This document shows, in pieces, positions 19,819-28,018 of a stretch of DNA of 64,000 nt. The notes under the pieces are model-generated. The model was not told where the DNA came from. It saw nothing but the letters and a program-made list of their open reading frames with translations, and made no database searches. Origin of the DNA: Acidiferrobacterales bacterium (GTDB lineage Bacteria > Pseudomonadota > Gammaproteobacteria > Acidiferrobacterales > SZUA-150); assembly GCA_947258385.1 (NCBI GenBank), contig CAMYII010000049.1, positions 73,430-137,429 of the forward strand. Reading direction: 5' to 3'. Within the stretch, counting starts at the first letter, position 1, and the number at the start of each line of letters is the position of its first letter. The position numbers and the translations under genes are program-made.

Positions 19819-20535
19819 TCAATCCAGTGAAATTCTAATGGCCGCCGCGGTTGCAATGGGGGCAAACGTCAATGCCAGGGCCAACATGGCGCCCATCAGG
19901 GACAATAGCGCGCCCGCCTCTATCCCCGTGGCACTGGACGCGACCGCTCCGGCGCCAAAAATCAGAATAGGAGTATACAACGGCAATACCAACAGAGAAA
20001 CCAGCACGCCGCCGCCGCGCAGACCCAGGGTCAGGGCGGCGCCGACGCTGCCGAGCAGGCTCAGTACCGGTGTCCCCACCAGCAAGGACAGGAGCAGCGT
20101 GCCCATGGCCTCCCCCGGGAGGTAGAGCTGCACGGCGAGCACAGGCGAGATCAGCATCAGCGGGATGCCCGTCAGCACCCAGTGCGCCGCCACCTTGGCC
20201 AGCACCATGACCGTGAGCGGGTGCGGCGCGAGCACCAGCAGCTCCAGGCTGCCGTCGGCGTAGTCGTGGGAGAACATCCGCCGCAACGACAACATGGTGG
20301 CGAGCAGGGCGGCCACCCAGAGCACCCCGGGCGCCATGGTGCGCAGCATGTTCGGCTCCGGGCCCACGCCCAGGGGGAAAAGGCTGACGACAATGGCGAA
20401 AAACACCAGCGGTGTCAGCACATCGGCGCTGCGGCGCCAGGCGACCGCCAGGTCGCGCCAGAACACACAGCCGGCGGCCCTGAGCAGGCTAGGGGCGGGC
20501 GCTTTCGATATCGATCTCGCGGGATTGTCCGGCAT
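19819..20535 (-). CDS. ccmB: Heme exporter permease CcmB
   Basis: A 238-residue membrane subunit of the CcmAB ABC transporter that drives release of holo-CcmE from CcmC. The family opening (FWRDLAVAWRRSADVLTPLV), the ALLATMLSLRRMFSHDYADG stretch and the LELLVLAPHPLTVMVLAKV stretch are clear, with about six membrane segments. The ATG at 20535 makes a 47-base overlap with ccmA, longer than usual, so a start slightly further downstream cannot be excluded. Confidence 0.94.
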   Translation of the reverse strand: MPDNPARSISKAPAPSLLRAAGCVFWRDLAVAWRRSADVLTPLVFFAIVVSLFPLGVGPEPNMLRTMAPGVLWVAALLATMLSLRRMFSHDYADGSLELLVLAPHPLTVMVLAKVAAHWVLTGIPLMLISPVLAVQLYLPGEAMGTLLLSLLVGTPVLSLLGSVGAALTLGLRGGGVLVSLLVLPLYTPILIFGAGAVASSATGIEAGALLSLMGAMLALALTFAPIATAAAIRISLD

Positions 20536-21112
20536 GCAGCGATAGCTTGTGGTGAGAGGTGATAATCGCGAGACCTTCGGCGGCCAGATGGTCTTGCAGC
20601 AGCCGTTCCATCAGGTCCCTGGACTGTACGTCCAGCCCGGTGAAGGGCTCGTCCAGGATCCAGAAGGGGTTTCGCAGCAAGATCAGGCGTGCCAAGGCCA
20701 GGCGCCGTTTCTGCCCCTGGGACAGCAGCTTGGTTGGGAGATGGCCGTAGGGTGACAGCCCGAGCGTGTCCAGGGTCGAGGCGATGGCGCCGGTGGACGC
20801 GGCGCCCGCCATGCAGGCGGCGTGCCGCAGATTCTCTTCGGCGGTCAATTCGCCCTGAATGCCGTTGCTGTGACCGACAAAGCCGATCTGCCGGTGGTAC
20901 TCATCACCCAGGCGGCGGGTATCGATGCGGTCCCACTGTATGCGCCCTTCGGCGGGGCGTGACAGCCCGCTCAAGGTCCGTAACAGCGTGGTCTTGCCGC
21001 TGCCATTGCGTCCCGTGATATGGAGCAATTCCCCCCGTTTGAGGGCAAAGGACAGCCCCTTGAACAGCGGGCGATCGCCGCGGGTGCAGCCGACATTGAC
21101 GACGTCTAGCAA
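20489..21112 (-). CDS. ccmA: Heme exporter ATP-binding protein CcmA
   Basis: ABC ATPase partner of CcmB. From a TTG at 21112 the product is 207 residues, the usual CcmA length, and opens MLDVVNVGCTRGDRPLF as the family does. A GGAG lies seven bases before the TTG. The longer frame to 21223 adds ~37 unconserved residues and was rejected. Walker A (GRNGSGKT) is at 34-41, with the signature LSQGQKRRLALAR and Walker B WILDEPFTGLD downstream. It is the first gene of the minus-strand ccmABCDEG operon and lies about 140 bases from tRNA-Arg. Confidence 0.94.
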   Translation of the reverse strand: MLDVVNVGCTRGDRPLFKGLSFALKRGELLHITGRNGSGKTTLLRTLSGLSRPAEGRIQWDRIDTRRLGDEYHRQIGFVGHSNGIQGELTAEENLRHAACMAGAASTGAIASTLDTLGLSPYGHLPTKLLSQGQKRRLALARLILLRNPFWILDEPFTGLDVQSRDLMERLLQDHLAAEGLAIITSHHKLSLHAGQSREIDIESARP

Positions 21113-21250
21113 ATCCGGTCTCCGAGACAGGTTCGAACATGCGCCACCCGGCCGTTGATGGCGGGGTGGCGCAAAGCGCTGGATTATATAGGCAAGTGGG
21201 TGGTCCAGGCCAACATCCCGCACCCGCTGCGGTCATCCGCGGGACAAGAG

Positions 21251-21327
21251 TGGTGCCCCGGAGACGATTCGAACGTCCGACCTGCCGCTTAGGAGGCGGC
21301 TGCTCTATCCGACTGAGCTACCGGGGC
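21251..21327 (-). tRNA. tRNA-Arg (anticodon CCU)
   Basis: Read on the minus strand, the sequence folds as a full cloverleaf. The acceptor arms GCCCCGG and CCGGGGC pair, the D-arm includes TAGCTCAGT, and the anticodon loop is CTCCTAA giving CCU. The T-loop is TTCGAAT and the 3' CCA is encoded. It reads AGG arginine codons. It lies about 100 bases downstream of tRNA-Ala on the same strand. Confidence 0.95.
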
Positions 21328-21396
21328 CACGGAAAACTGTTATTCTAACGAAAATGGCTTGCGCCGGGCGAAAAAGGCATGGGCCGGGGGCGCTAG

Positions 21397-21422
21397 CAAA
21401 AACGGCCGGAAGATCCGGCCGT
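21397..21422 (-). terminator. Intrinsic terminator after tRNA-Ala
   Basis: On the minus strand a perfect 9-bp GC-rich stem (21414-21422 with 21402-21410) and a 3-base loop are followed by a run of five T. It begins 8 bases after the tRNA-Ala CCA end, so tRNA-Ala is probably a separate transcript from tRNA-Arg. Confidence 0.85.
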
Positions 21423-21430
21423 CCGGGACA

Positions 21431-21506
<76 letters not shown>

Positions 21507-21885
21507 TGATGTTCTGTATTTTGATGCAGCGTCGCCATGAATCAGCGACCCACAAGCTGGCCGATTGTAATGATTTTGTCTTCCTCTGGGAAGGAAATGA
21601 CAGATCTGAATCTCCAATTATACCTTTATCGGGGCTAGGCGCCGACGGTCGTATTCTGGATGTTTGTAACCCTGTGGCACCTAGCGACCCCATCGGGACC
21701 CTTGCCGCGCGGGCGCTCGGAGTGCGCGGTGCAGCCCTTTATCATTAGTAATGTATGCTACATTTTTGAATAGGCAGGCATATATCTTGCTGATGGTTTA
21801 CTGAGGGTCACTGCTGGAACGAACCTTAAGTCGTATTTACACGTAAAACCCGCCCAAAACCCATATCTTTATACAGGTTATTTGA
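21507..21885. other. Intergenic region between tRNA-Ala and wzm
   Basis: This stretch must hold the tRNA-Ala promoter (minus) and the promoter of the polysaccharide exporter genes (plus). A plus-strand frame ending at 21748 runs antisense through the tRNA and is not a gene. I found no JUMPstart/ops element and no convincing -35/-10 pair. Confidence 0.5.
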
Positions 21886-22746
21886 ATGGTGCACCGCAAT
21901 CACAATTCCCACGAGCCGCTCCTGGAACCCGGGCCGGTGACGGTCATCGAACCGCGGACCCGCTGGCGCCTGCTCGACTTCAAGGAGCTATGGGCATATC
22001 GCGAGTTATTTATTGTCTTGGCGTTACGGGATATCAAGGTAAGGTACAAGCAAACCGCATTGGGCGCGTTGTGGGCGATTTTGCAGCCTTTAACCGCCAT
22101 GGTCGTGTTCACCGTTATATTCGGTCGTTTGGCCAAGATTCCCTCGGACGGTTATCCGTATGCCGTCTTTGTCTATGCCGGGTTATTGCCATGGACGTTC
22201 TTTGCCAGCGCCATCAGCAGCAGCGGCAACTCCCTGGTAGGCTCCGCCAACCTGATTAGTAAGGTCTACTTCCCGCGTCTGATCATCCCGTTCTCATCCC
22301 TCGGCGCCCATTTATTGGACTTCGCCATCTCATTCACGATTCTGCTGGGGTTGATGGTTTATTTTGGCGTCGGGTGGACCGTGAATCTACTCGCTATCCC
22401 GTTTCTGTTGGTTATGGTAATGGCTGTGGCTCTTGGTCTGGGCACCATTTTGTCGACCCTGACCGTAAGTTACCGTGATTTCCGTTATGTCGTACCATTT
22501 CTGGTGCAAACGGGGCTATTTGTTACACCGGTTATCTATCCTGTCAGTTTATTCCCCAATAAATGGCAATGGGTGCTATATCTTAATCCCATGGCCGGTC
22601 TGGTGGAAGGCTTTCGTGCGGCGGTGTTCGCAGCGCCATTCAACACGATGGCGATAGGTCTGTCGTGTCTCATAGCGATGTTGTTACTTATCATAGGCGT
22701 GGCTTACTTCGAGCAAGTCGAACGCAGGTTCGCCGATATCATTTGA
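21886..22746 (+). CDS. wzm: ABC polysaccharide exporter permease (Wzm), copy 1
   Basis: A 286-residue ABC-2 type permease with about six membrane segments. It matches Wzm/RfbA-type exporters that carry lipid-linked O-polysaccharide across the inner membrane. Typical family stretches are LFIVLALRDIKVRYKQTALG (amphipathic gate helix), the GALWAILQPL segment, and NPMAGLVEGFRAAVF near the C-terminus. It is followed after 76 bases by its ATPase (wzt). This pair opens the AT-rich polysaccharide island and resembles the second pair at 53.8 kb in general plan. Confidence 0.93.
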   Translation: MVHRNHNSHEPLLEPGPVTVIEPRTRWRLLDFKELWAYRELFIVLALRDIKVRYKQTALGALWAILQPLTAMVVFTVIFGRLAKIPSDGYPYAVFVYAGLLPWTFFASAISSSGNSLVGSANLISKVYFPRLIIPFSSLGAHLLDFAISFTILLGLMVYFGVGWTVNLLAIPFLLVMVMAVALGLGTILSTLTVSYRDFRYVVPFLVQTGLFVTPVIYPVSLFPNKWQWVLYLNPMAGLVEGFRAAVFAAPFNTMAIGLSCLIAMLLLIIGVAYFEQVERRFADII

Positions 22747-22822
22747 TGATTCCAGACATCATCTGTGGTTAGTCTGGTCGTTTAGCTGACACACAGCAGG
22801 GGATGCAGAACAACTGTTAACT

Positions 22823-24076
22823 ATGCCACGTGCACAAAACATTCCAGCGATTCGCATTGAAGGATTGTCCAAGAAGTACTTTATCGGCAAGACCGGTAGA
22901 CGTAGAGACACATTCCGCGAAATGCTCATGAGCGCGTTATCGGCCACCATTCGTAAGTTCAATGGCTACCGAAGCGGTCCAGGCGAGGAGCGTGAGTTCT
23001 GGGCACTGAAAGGCATAAATCTTGAGGTACAGCCCGGTGAGGTAATAGGCGTTATCGGCAGAAATGGGGCGGGTAAATCCACTTTATTAAAAATAGTTAG
23101 TCGCATCACAGCACCAACAACGGGACGCATAGAAATCAGGGGGCGCGTGTCCAGCCTGCTGGAAGTGGGAACCGGGTTCCATCCGGAATTGACGGGGCGA
23201 GAGAATATTTTCCTCAATGGGGCGATTCTAGGTATGTCGCGCCAGGAAGTCAGGAGCAAGTTTGACCAGATCGTAGCCTTCGCAGAAGTCGAAGAGTTTC
23301 TTGATACTCCAGTTAAACGCTATTCCTCAGGTATGTACGTGCGTCTCGCGTTCGCCGTAGCGGCACACCTTGAATCGGAAATTCTCCTCGTTGATGAGGT
23401 ACTCGCAGTCGGTGACTTCGAATTTCAGAAAAGATGCCTTGGAAAAATGAGTGAAGTCGCAAAGCGTGGGAGAACTGTACTCTTTGTTAGTCACAATATG
23501 GTTGCTGTCAGAAATCTATGTTCCAGAGCCATATTGCTACAAAGTGGAAAGATAATTGAAGCCGGTTCGGCGGACTCGATAATATCGCGTTATATAAGCG
23601 AGCAAGCAGCGAAGCAGGGCGCAGTTGTCGATCTTCCTCCAAGTCACGATAAAGCCGTTATCGGACAGGCAATCTGCTTGTGTTTCTATGACCAGGCACA
23701 CCGGCCTACTTCTTATGTACGAATCAGAGACTCATGGTTCATATCTCTGAAATTTGAAATTCTTAAACCACTATCAAATGTTGTTGCTGCAGTAGGGATA
23801 TCGACTATTGAATCTGTTCCGGTCATTACCTACTGGTCACGTGAGAAAGACCTGGAGCCCGGTACTTATCGTGTCGAATTCGAGTGCAATGTTCCTCTTC
23901 GAAGCAATGATCTCACATTTGCAGTTGGATTATCGAGAAATGGAGCAACATTTTATTATGAAAACAACATTGGCCGTATCTCCATTAGTGAGGTCGCTAC
24001 CAGCGATCAGCCATTTCGATCGAGTGGATCGACGCTGTTATGGAGTACGCAAAGTAGTGAAATTCAGCGAGTCTGA
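22823..24076 (+). CDS. wzt: ABC polysaccharide exporter ATPase (Wzt) with C-terminal extension, copy 1
   Basis: A 417-residue ABC ATPase. Walker A (GRNGAGKST) is at 79-87, the signature YSSGM at 167-171, and Walker B (ILLVDE) at 187-192. The last ~150 residues form a beta-rich extension in the position of the Wzt carbohydrate-binding domain, which in O9a-type systems recognises the modified non-reducing end of the polymer. The N-terminus carries the ~40-residue insertion before strand 2 (GRRRDTFREML) common in this subfamily. The extension suggests export needs a capped glycan, fitting the many methyltransferase genes nearby. Confidence 0.92.
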   Translation: MPRAQNIPAIRIEGLSKKYFIGKTGRRRDTFREMLMSALSATIRKFNGYRSGPGEEREFWALKGINLEVQPGEVIGVIGRNGAGKSTLLKIVSRITAPTTGRIEIRGRVSSLLEVGTGFHPELTGRENIFLNGAILGMSRQEVRSKFDQIVAFAEVEEFLDTPVKRYSSGMYVRLAFAVAAHLESEILLVDEVLAVGDFEFQKRCLGKMSEVAKRGRTVLFVSHNMVAVRNLCSRAILLQSGKIIEAGSADSIISRYISEQAAKQGAVVDLPPSHDKAVIGQAICLCFYDQAHRPTSYVRIRDSWFISLKFEILKPLSNVVAAVGISTIESVPVITYWSREKDLEPGTYRVEFECNVPLRSNDLTFAVGLSRNGATFYYENNIGRISISEVATSDQPFRSSGSTLLWSTQSSEIQRV

Positions 24077-24101
24077 TCCTGTGTTCTAGGAGTAGAAATA
24101 A

Positions 24102-24914
24102 ATGCTAAGCCTGAAAAATTTTCTTATGGAGCTAGGATTAAGGAGGCCTGGGCTTGCATATATTCATATTCCGAAAACGGGAGGAACGTACCTGGCACAA
24201 CTTGAGTCTGATAAGAATCCGGTCATTTCTCCTATAAGACATCTAGGACATGTATGCATAGTAGAGGATAAAACAGCCCCATCTGTATATCCACCTGAAG
24301 GGTTCACAAACCCACATATAATGGAAAAGAAGGAACTCAGGGATTATTTTATTGTATCGACTGTGCGCAATCCATTCGCGTTCCTGGTTAGTTATGCCAG
24401 CCATGCCGGTGGATGGAATCCCAACTACAGGGATACATGCCACTACGATTATTCGAATGCTAACAAAAGTTTTGATTATTTGCTTAAGACAATAGCAGAC
24501 AGAGAGCATCCCTGGCCAAGCAGGAAATTCATCCATTTTCAGTTATTTTGTGACAGCGGAGATTTCTTGGCCGACTGGCTAAATAGAACAGAAACACTTG
24601 ATAACGATTTGCGTGACCTCGCTCGTTATCTGAATATAAATTATCGAAAAAGGCCGAAGCAAAGAATAGGCAGCAATAAGGACTATAGGGTTTATTATAA
24701 CGATGAATTAATTGATTTAGTGCGCCAGACCTGGAGAGATGAACTGGAGCTCTTTGGTTATGATTTTGATGGCATAAAAGGGGGGTCACTATCCTTTAAG
24801 AGAAGGATATCTAGAAGGGAAAAAGAGTCAGTCAAGTATTTTTGGAAAGATGATTGTTTAGCGATTCATGAGGACTTTCGAAACCGATATTTAGCCGATA
24901 AGCCGCAAGGTTGA
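24102..24914 (+). CDS. Sulfotransferase family protein
   Basis: A 270-residue protein with both PAPS-binding motifs of sulfotransferases: the 5'-phosphosulfate loop in YIHIPKTGGTY (HIPKTGGTY at 22-30), and the 3'-phosphate motif VSTVRNPFAFLVSYASHAGG with R89 and S97. Such enzymes move sulfate from PAPS to sugar hydroxyls. No signal peptide or membrane segment is seen, so it would act in the cytoplasm on lipid-linked or nucleotide sugars. It lies 25 bases after wzt and shares the island's AT-rich composition. Sulfated bacterial surface glycans are uncommon. The motif match is good, but the acceptor is unknown. Confidence 0.8.
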   Translation: MLSLKNFLMELGLRRPGLAYIHIPKTGGTYLAQLESDKNPVISPIRHLGHVCIVEDKTAPSVYPPEGFTNPHIMEKKELRDYFIVSTVRNPFAFLVSYASHAGGWNPNYRDTCHYDYSNANKSFDYLLKTIADREHPWPSRKFIHFQLFCDSGDFLADWLNRTETLDNDLRDLARYLNINYRKRPKQRIGSNKDYRVYYNDELIDLVRQTWRDELELFGYDFDGIKGGSLSFKRRISRREKESVKYFWKDDCLAIHEDFRNRYLADKPQG

Positions 24915-24967
24915 CTATTTTTCATCGATGATTGTTTTAATGTCAAATTCCTAAACTGTGATGTGAA

Positions 24968-25636
24968 ATGTTTTTATTCGGAGATAAATATAAAAGCTAT
25001 TCCCAGTCTGGTGAAGATCGAATAGTAGATTTTGTGCTGCGTTCGCTTGGTATAATCAACCCGTCTTATTTGGATATTGGAGCACATCATCCAGTCAAAT
25101 TTAATAACACCTATCTATTTTATAAGCAAGGCGGAAGCGGCGTCTGTGTTGAGCCCAATCCTATTATCTTTAGTGAATTGAAGCGGCGAAGAAGACGGGA
25201 TATCTGTTTGAATATTGGGGTCGGCGAGGTAGAAGAGACGCACGCCGATTTCTACCGTATGAATGTCGATACGTTGAGTACGTTTTCACTGGTTGAGGCG
25301 GAAAGATTAGTAAAAGAATGTCGTGTCAGGATCGAAGAAGTAATCAATATCGATCTGGCGACATGTAACGCAATACTTGAAAAGTATTTTGAGACCTATC
25401 CAAACTTTATATCAATCGATATCGAGGGAGATGAGCTGAAAATACTAAGAAGTTTTGATTTTGTAAAATACCGGCCAGAGATATTTTGCGTGGAGACGTT
25501 GTGCTATTCAACAGATGGTAGTGGGAGGAAAGCGGATGACACGATTAGTTTTATGTGTTCAAAAGGTTATATAGCGTATGCCGATACCTATATCAATACG
25601 ATATTTGTTGATGCAGAACGTTGGAAAAGCCGGTAA
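24968..25636 (+). CDS. FkbM family methyltransferase
   Basis: A 222-residue SAM-dependent methyltransferase of the FkbM family, which O-methylates sugars or other small molecules. Visible motifs are SQSGEDRIV, the SAM loop LDIGAHHPVKFNNT (DIGAHHP at 36-42), the acidic loop VEPNP (61-65), and the family signature ISIDIEGDELKIL. Length is typical for the bare catalytic domain. It overlaps the next gene by 16 bases. It is the first of three consecutive methyltransferase-like genes in the island. Confidence 0.88.
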   Translation: MFLFGDKYKSYSQSGEDRIVDFVLRSLGIINPSYLDIGAHHPVKFNNTYLFYKQGGSGVCVEPNPIIFSELKRRRRRDICLNIGVGEVEETHADFYRMNVDTLSTFSLVEAERLVKECRVRIEEVINIDLATCNAILEKYFETYPNFISIDIEGDELKILRSFDFVKYRPEIFCVETLCYSTDGSGRKADDTISFMCSKGYIAYADTYINTIFVDAERWKSR

Positions 25637-26415
25637 TGGTTTTGCATTGGACTATGAAAATGCTTTGTAGAAACGCATTATGCAGAAAATTGCTAGAAAA
25701 GGTGCGGATCCTTCAACTGAAAACACAATTCAGAAAGGAATTTCTCGTTTTCAAGAAATTGTCAGAGAAGACGGACAGGCGTTTTGAGCTGTCTTGGGGG
25801 CAACGTTACCCCTGTCTACATGAAAAAACAGGAGAAACCCGCTTTGACCGCCATTACATCTTTCATCCCGCTTGGGCTGCCAGGGTCCTGAGAGCGACCA
25901 ACCCGGCATATCACGTTGATCTATCTTCCACGCTGCATTTTTGTACTCTTGTATCGGCTTTCATACCTGTTAAATTCTTTGATATCAGACCGGCCAATCT
26001 CGGTCTAAATGGCCTAACGGTTGAATATGCGGACCTGACATCACTCCCATTTCAGACCAATAGCCTATCTTCCGTTTCATGTATGCACGTAATCGAACAC
26101 ATTGGGTTGGGTCGCTATGGTGATCGTCTTGACCCTGAAGGCGACCTCAAAGCAGTCGCGGAACTCCGACGCGTGATAGCACACAAGGGAAACCTGTTGT
26201 TCGTTGTTCCAATCGGCAAACCCAAGATCGTCTTTAATGCACATAGAATCTATTCTTATGATCAAGTTATGGATCTTTTCCCGCAATTTCGCCTTATAGA
26301 ACTTGCCTTAGTGCCAGATAAGCCTAGCGATGGAGGATTGATTATAAATGCAACGAAGGAATTAGCCGATAGGCAACTCTACGGTTGCGGATGTTTCTGG
26401 TTGAGGAAAGAGTGA
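25621..26415 (+). CDS. DUF268 family (methyltransferase-fold) protein
   Basis: A 264-residue protein matching DUF268, a family with a class I methyltransferase fold found in polysaccharide clusters. The signature CMHVIEHIGLGRYGDRLDPE is complete, preceded by VEYADLTSLPFQTNSLSSVS and followed by VVPIGKPKIVFNAHRIY. The family's enzymatic activity is not established. The first ~60 residues are basic and variable, and a later start is possible. It overlaps the preceding FkbM gene and is seven bases from the next methyltransferase, so the three are probably translated together. Confidence 0.83.
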   Translation: MEKPVMVLHWTMKMLCRNALCRKLLEKVRILQLKTQFRKEFLVFKKLSEKTDRRFELSWGQRYPCLHEKTGETRFDRHYIFHPAWAARVLRATNPAYHVDLSSTLHFCTLVSAFIPVKFFDIRPANLGLNGLTVEYADLTSLPFQTNSLSSVSCMHVIEHIGLGRYGDRLDPEGDLKAVAELRRVIAHKGNLLFVVPIGKPKIVFNAHRIYSYDQVMDLFPQFRLIELALVPDKPSDGGLIINATKELADRQLYGCGCFWLRKE

Positions 26416-26422
26416 GATCAAT

Positions 26423-27115
26423 ATGACGGGAACACGTAATGAGGCTGTACGCAATGCCTGGTTAGAAAGAGCCATTAAGGCTATTCCAGCAGGATGCCGA
26501 ATTCTCGATGCGGGTGCAGGTGAGCAAAGACACAAGGTTTTGTGTGACCATCTGGTATACGTGGCGCAGGACTTTGGTCAATATGATGGTGATGGGGACC
26601 ACACGGGATTGCAGACAGGGAGCTGGGATCAGTCAGCGCTCGATATCGTTGGCGATATTACTGATATTGCCGAGCCTGATGCATCTTTTGATGCGATACT
26701 TTGCACCGAAGTTCTGGAGCATTTGCCGGACCCAATCTCTGCAATCCGCGAGTTTTCTCGTTTGCTCCGTAAGGACGGAATCTTGATTCTTACCGCCCCG
26801 TTTAGCAGCCTATCCCATTTTTCTCCCTATCATTATTACACGGGGTTCAATAAGAGTTTCTATGAAGTCCATCTTGCAGCGAATAATTTTAGGATCCTGG
26901 AACTTAACGCCAATGGAAATTTTTTCGAGTACCTGGCTCAGGAACTTAGGCGTATAACGAGTATTTCCGGCAAATACAGTAATGATTCACCTACACGCAT
27001 AGAGCGGTATTTTTTGCGCGTAATTCTAAAAATGCTCGGGCGTTTCAGTAGCAAAGATCATGGCTCAAGTGAGCTTCTTTGCTATGGATATCATGTCCTT
27101 GGGAAAAAACAATAG
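26423..27115 (+). CDS. Class I SAM-dependent methyltransferase
   Basis: A 230-residue protein with a type 11 methyltransferase core: SAM-binding motif ILDAGAGE near residue 24, then the acidic loop, and the CTEVLEHLPDP stretch near 95. RLLRKDGILILTAPFSSLSH follows in the usual place. The C-terminal half holds a Tyr/Phe-rich segment (HYYTGFNKSFYEVH) seen in sugar-modifying members. Substrate unknown; context suggests modification of the exported glycan. The next gene starts two bases after its stop. Confidence 0.85.
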   Translation: MTGTRNEAVRNAWLERAIKAIPAGCRILDAGAGEQRHKVLCDHLVYVAQDFGQYDGDGDHTGLQTGSWDQSALDIVGDITDIAEPDASFDAILCTEVLEHLPDPISAIREFSRLLRKDGILILTAPFSSLSHFSPYHYYTGFNKSFYEVHLAANNFRILELNANGNFFEYLAQELRRITSISGKYSNDSPTRIERYFLRVILKMLGRFSSKDHGSSELLCYGYHVLGKKQ

Positions 27116-27117
27116 CA

Positions 27118-27978
27118 ATGGTTATCACTCGTCTTATGGGGGGTTTAGGGAATCAAATGTTCCAGTATGCAGCTGGACGAAGATTGGCGTTTATGCTCGA
27201 CACGGAATTAAAGTTGGACAACTCATGGTTTGATGGCAGTAATGAGCGCGTATATTCACTAGAGTATTTTAATATACAGGAATGTATGGCAACTCAAGAA
27301 GAGGTATCTACGCTCAATCCGCGTAACAGTGGGATTCTGGAAAAACTTGTTAAAAAGCTAAGGGGAGCGAAGTCGACCTATTTTCATGAAAAACATTTCC
27401 ATTTTGATCCTGAATTATTAACTCTGCCAGATGGTATATACTTGGACGGTTATTGGCAGAGTGAAAAGTATTTCATTGATATAGAAAATATCATTCGTCA
27501 AGAACTCACAATCAAATTTCCTCAGTCGGGTGTCAATAGACTATTGGCTGATCAGATTGCAGATTGCGAATCAGTCAGTCTTCATATTCGTCGTGGCGAC
27601 TACGTGTCTAGGCCAGCGACCAGGCAAGTCCATGGGGTATGTCGTCTGGACTACTACGATCGTTGCGTGAAGCAGTTGGCGCGAAACGTTGATAAACCAC
27701 ATTTCATTATATTTAGCGACGAGCCAGAATGGGCCCGTAAGAATATCAACACTACTTACCCTACGGTTATCGTTGATCATAATAAATCTCATAGCTATGA
27801 AGATCTTCGATTAATGAGCCAATGTAAATATCATATCATCGCCAACAGCAGCTTCTCTTGGTGGGCAGCGTGGTTAAATAATAAAAAGAACAAAATTGTC
27901 CTCTGCCCTAAACAGTGGTTCAAGAATGCGGAGATTAGTACAAAAGATCTGATTCCTGGTTCGTGGATGCAGTTATAG
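27118..27978 (+). CDS. GT11 family alpha-1,2-fucosyltransferase
   Basis: A 286-residue glycosyltransferase of family GT11, which moves fucose from GDP-fucose, usually in alpha-1,2 linkage. Motifs are GGLGNQMFQYA (8-18), the donor-binding HIRRGDY (156-162), and ANSSFSWWAAWLN toward the C-terminus. The ATG at 27118 gives the family opening MVITRLMGGLGNQ; a longer frame back to 27079 only reads through the previous gene. No GDP-fucose biosynthesis genes are in the window, so the donor would have to be made elsewhere. Confidence 0.9.
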   Translation: MVITRLMGGLGNQMFQYAAGRRLAFMLDTELKLDNSWFDGSNERVYSLEYFNIQECMATQEEVSTLNPRNSGILEKLVKKLRGAKSTYFHEKHFHFDPELLTLPDGIYLDGYWQSEKYFIDIENIIRQELTIKFPQSGVNRLLADQIADCESVSLHIRRGDYVSRPATRQVHGVCRLDYYDRCVKQLARNVDKPHFIIFSDEPEWARKNINTTYPTVIVDHNKSHSYEDLRLMSQCKYHIIANSSFSWWAAWLNNKKNKIVLCPKQWFKNAEISTKDLIPGSWMQL

Positions 27979-28018
27979 GATGTTTAAAAGAGTTTATATG
28001 CTGGCGAATTGAGATAAT

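Noticed and set aside
21700..21885. JUMPstart/ops element before the first wzm
   Set aside because: The GGCGGTAG core is absent on the plus strand upstream of wzm.
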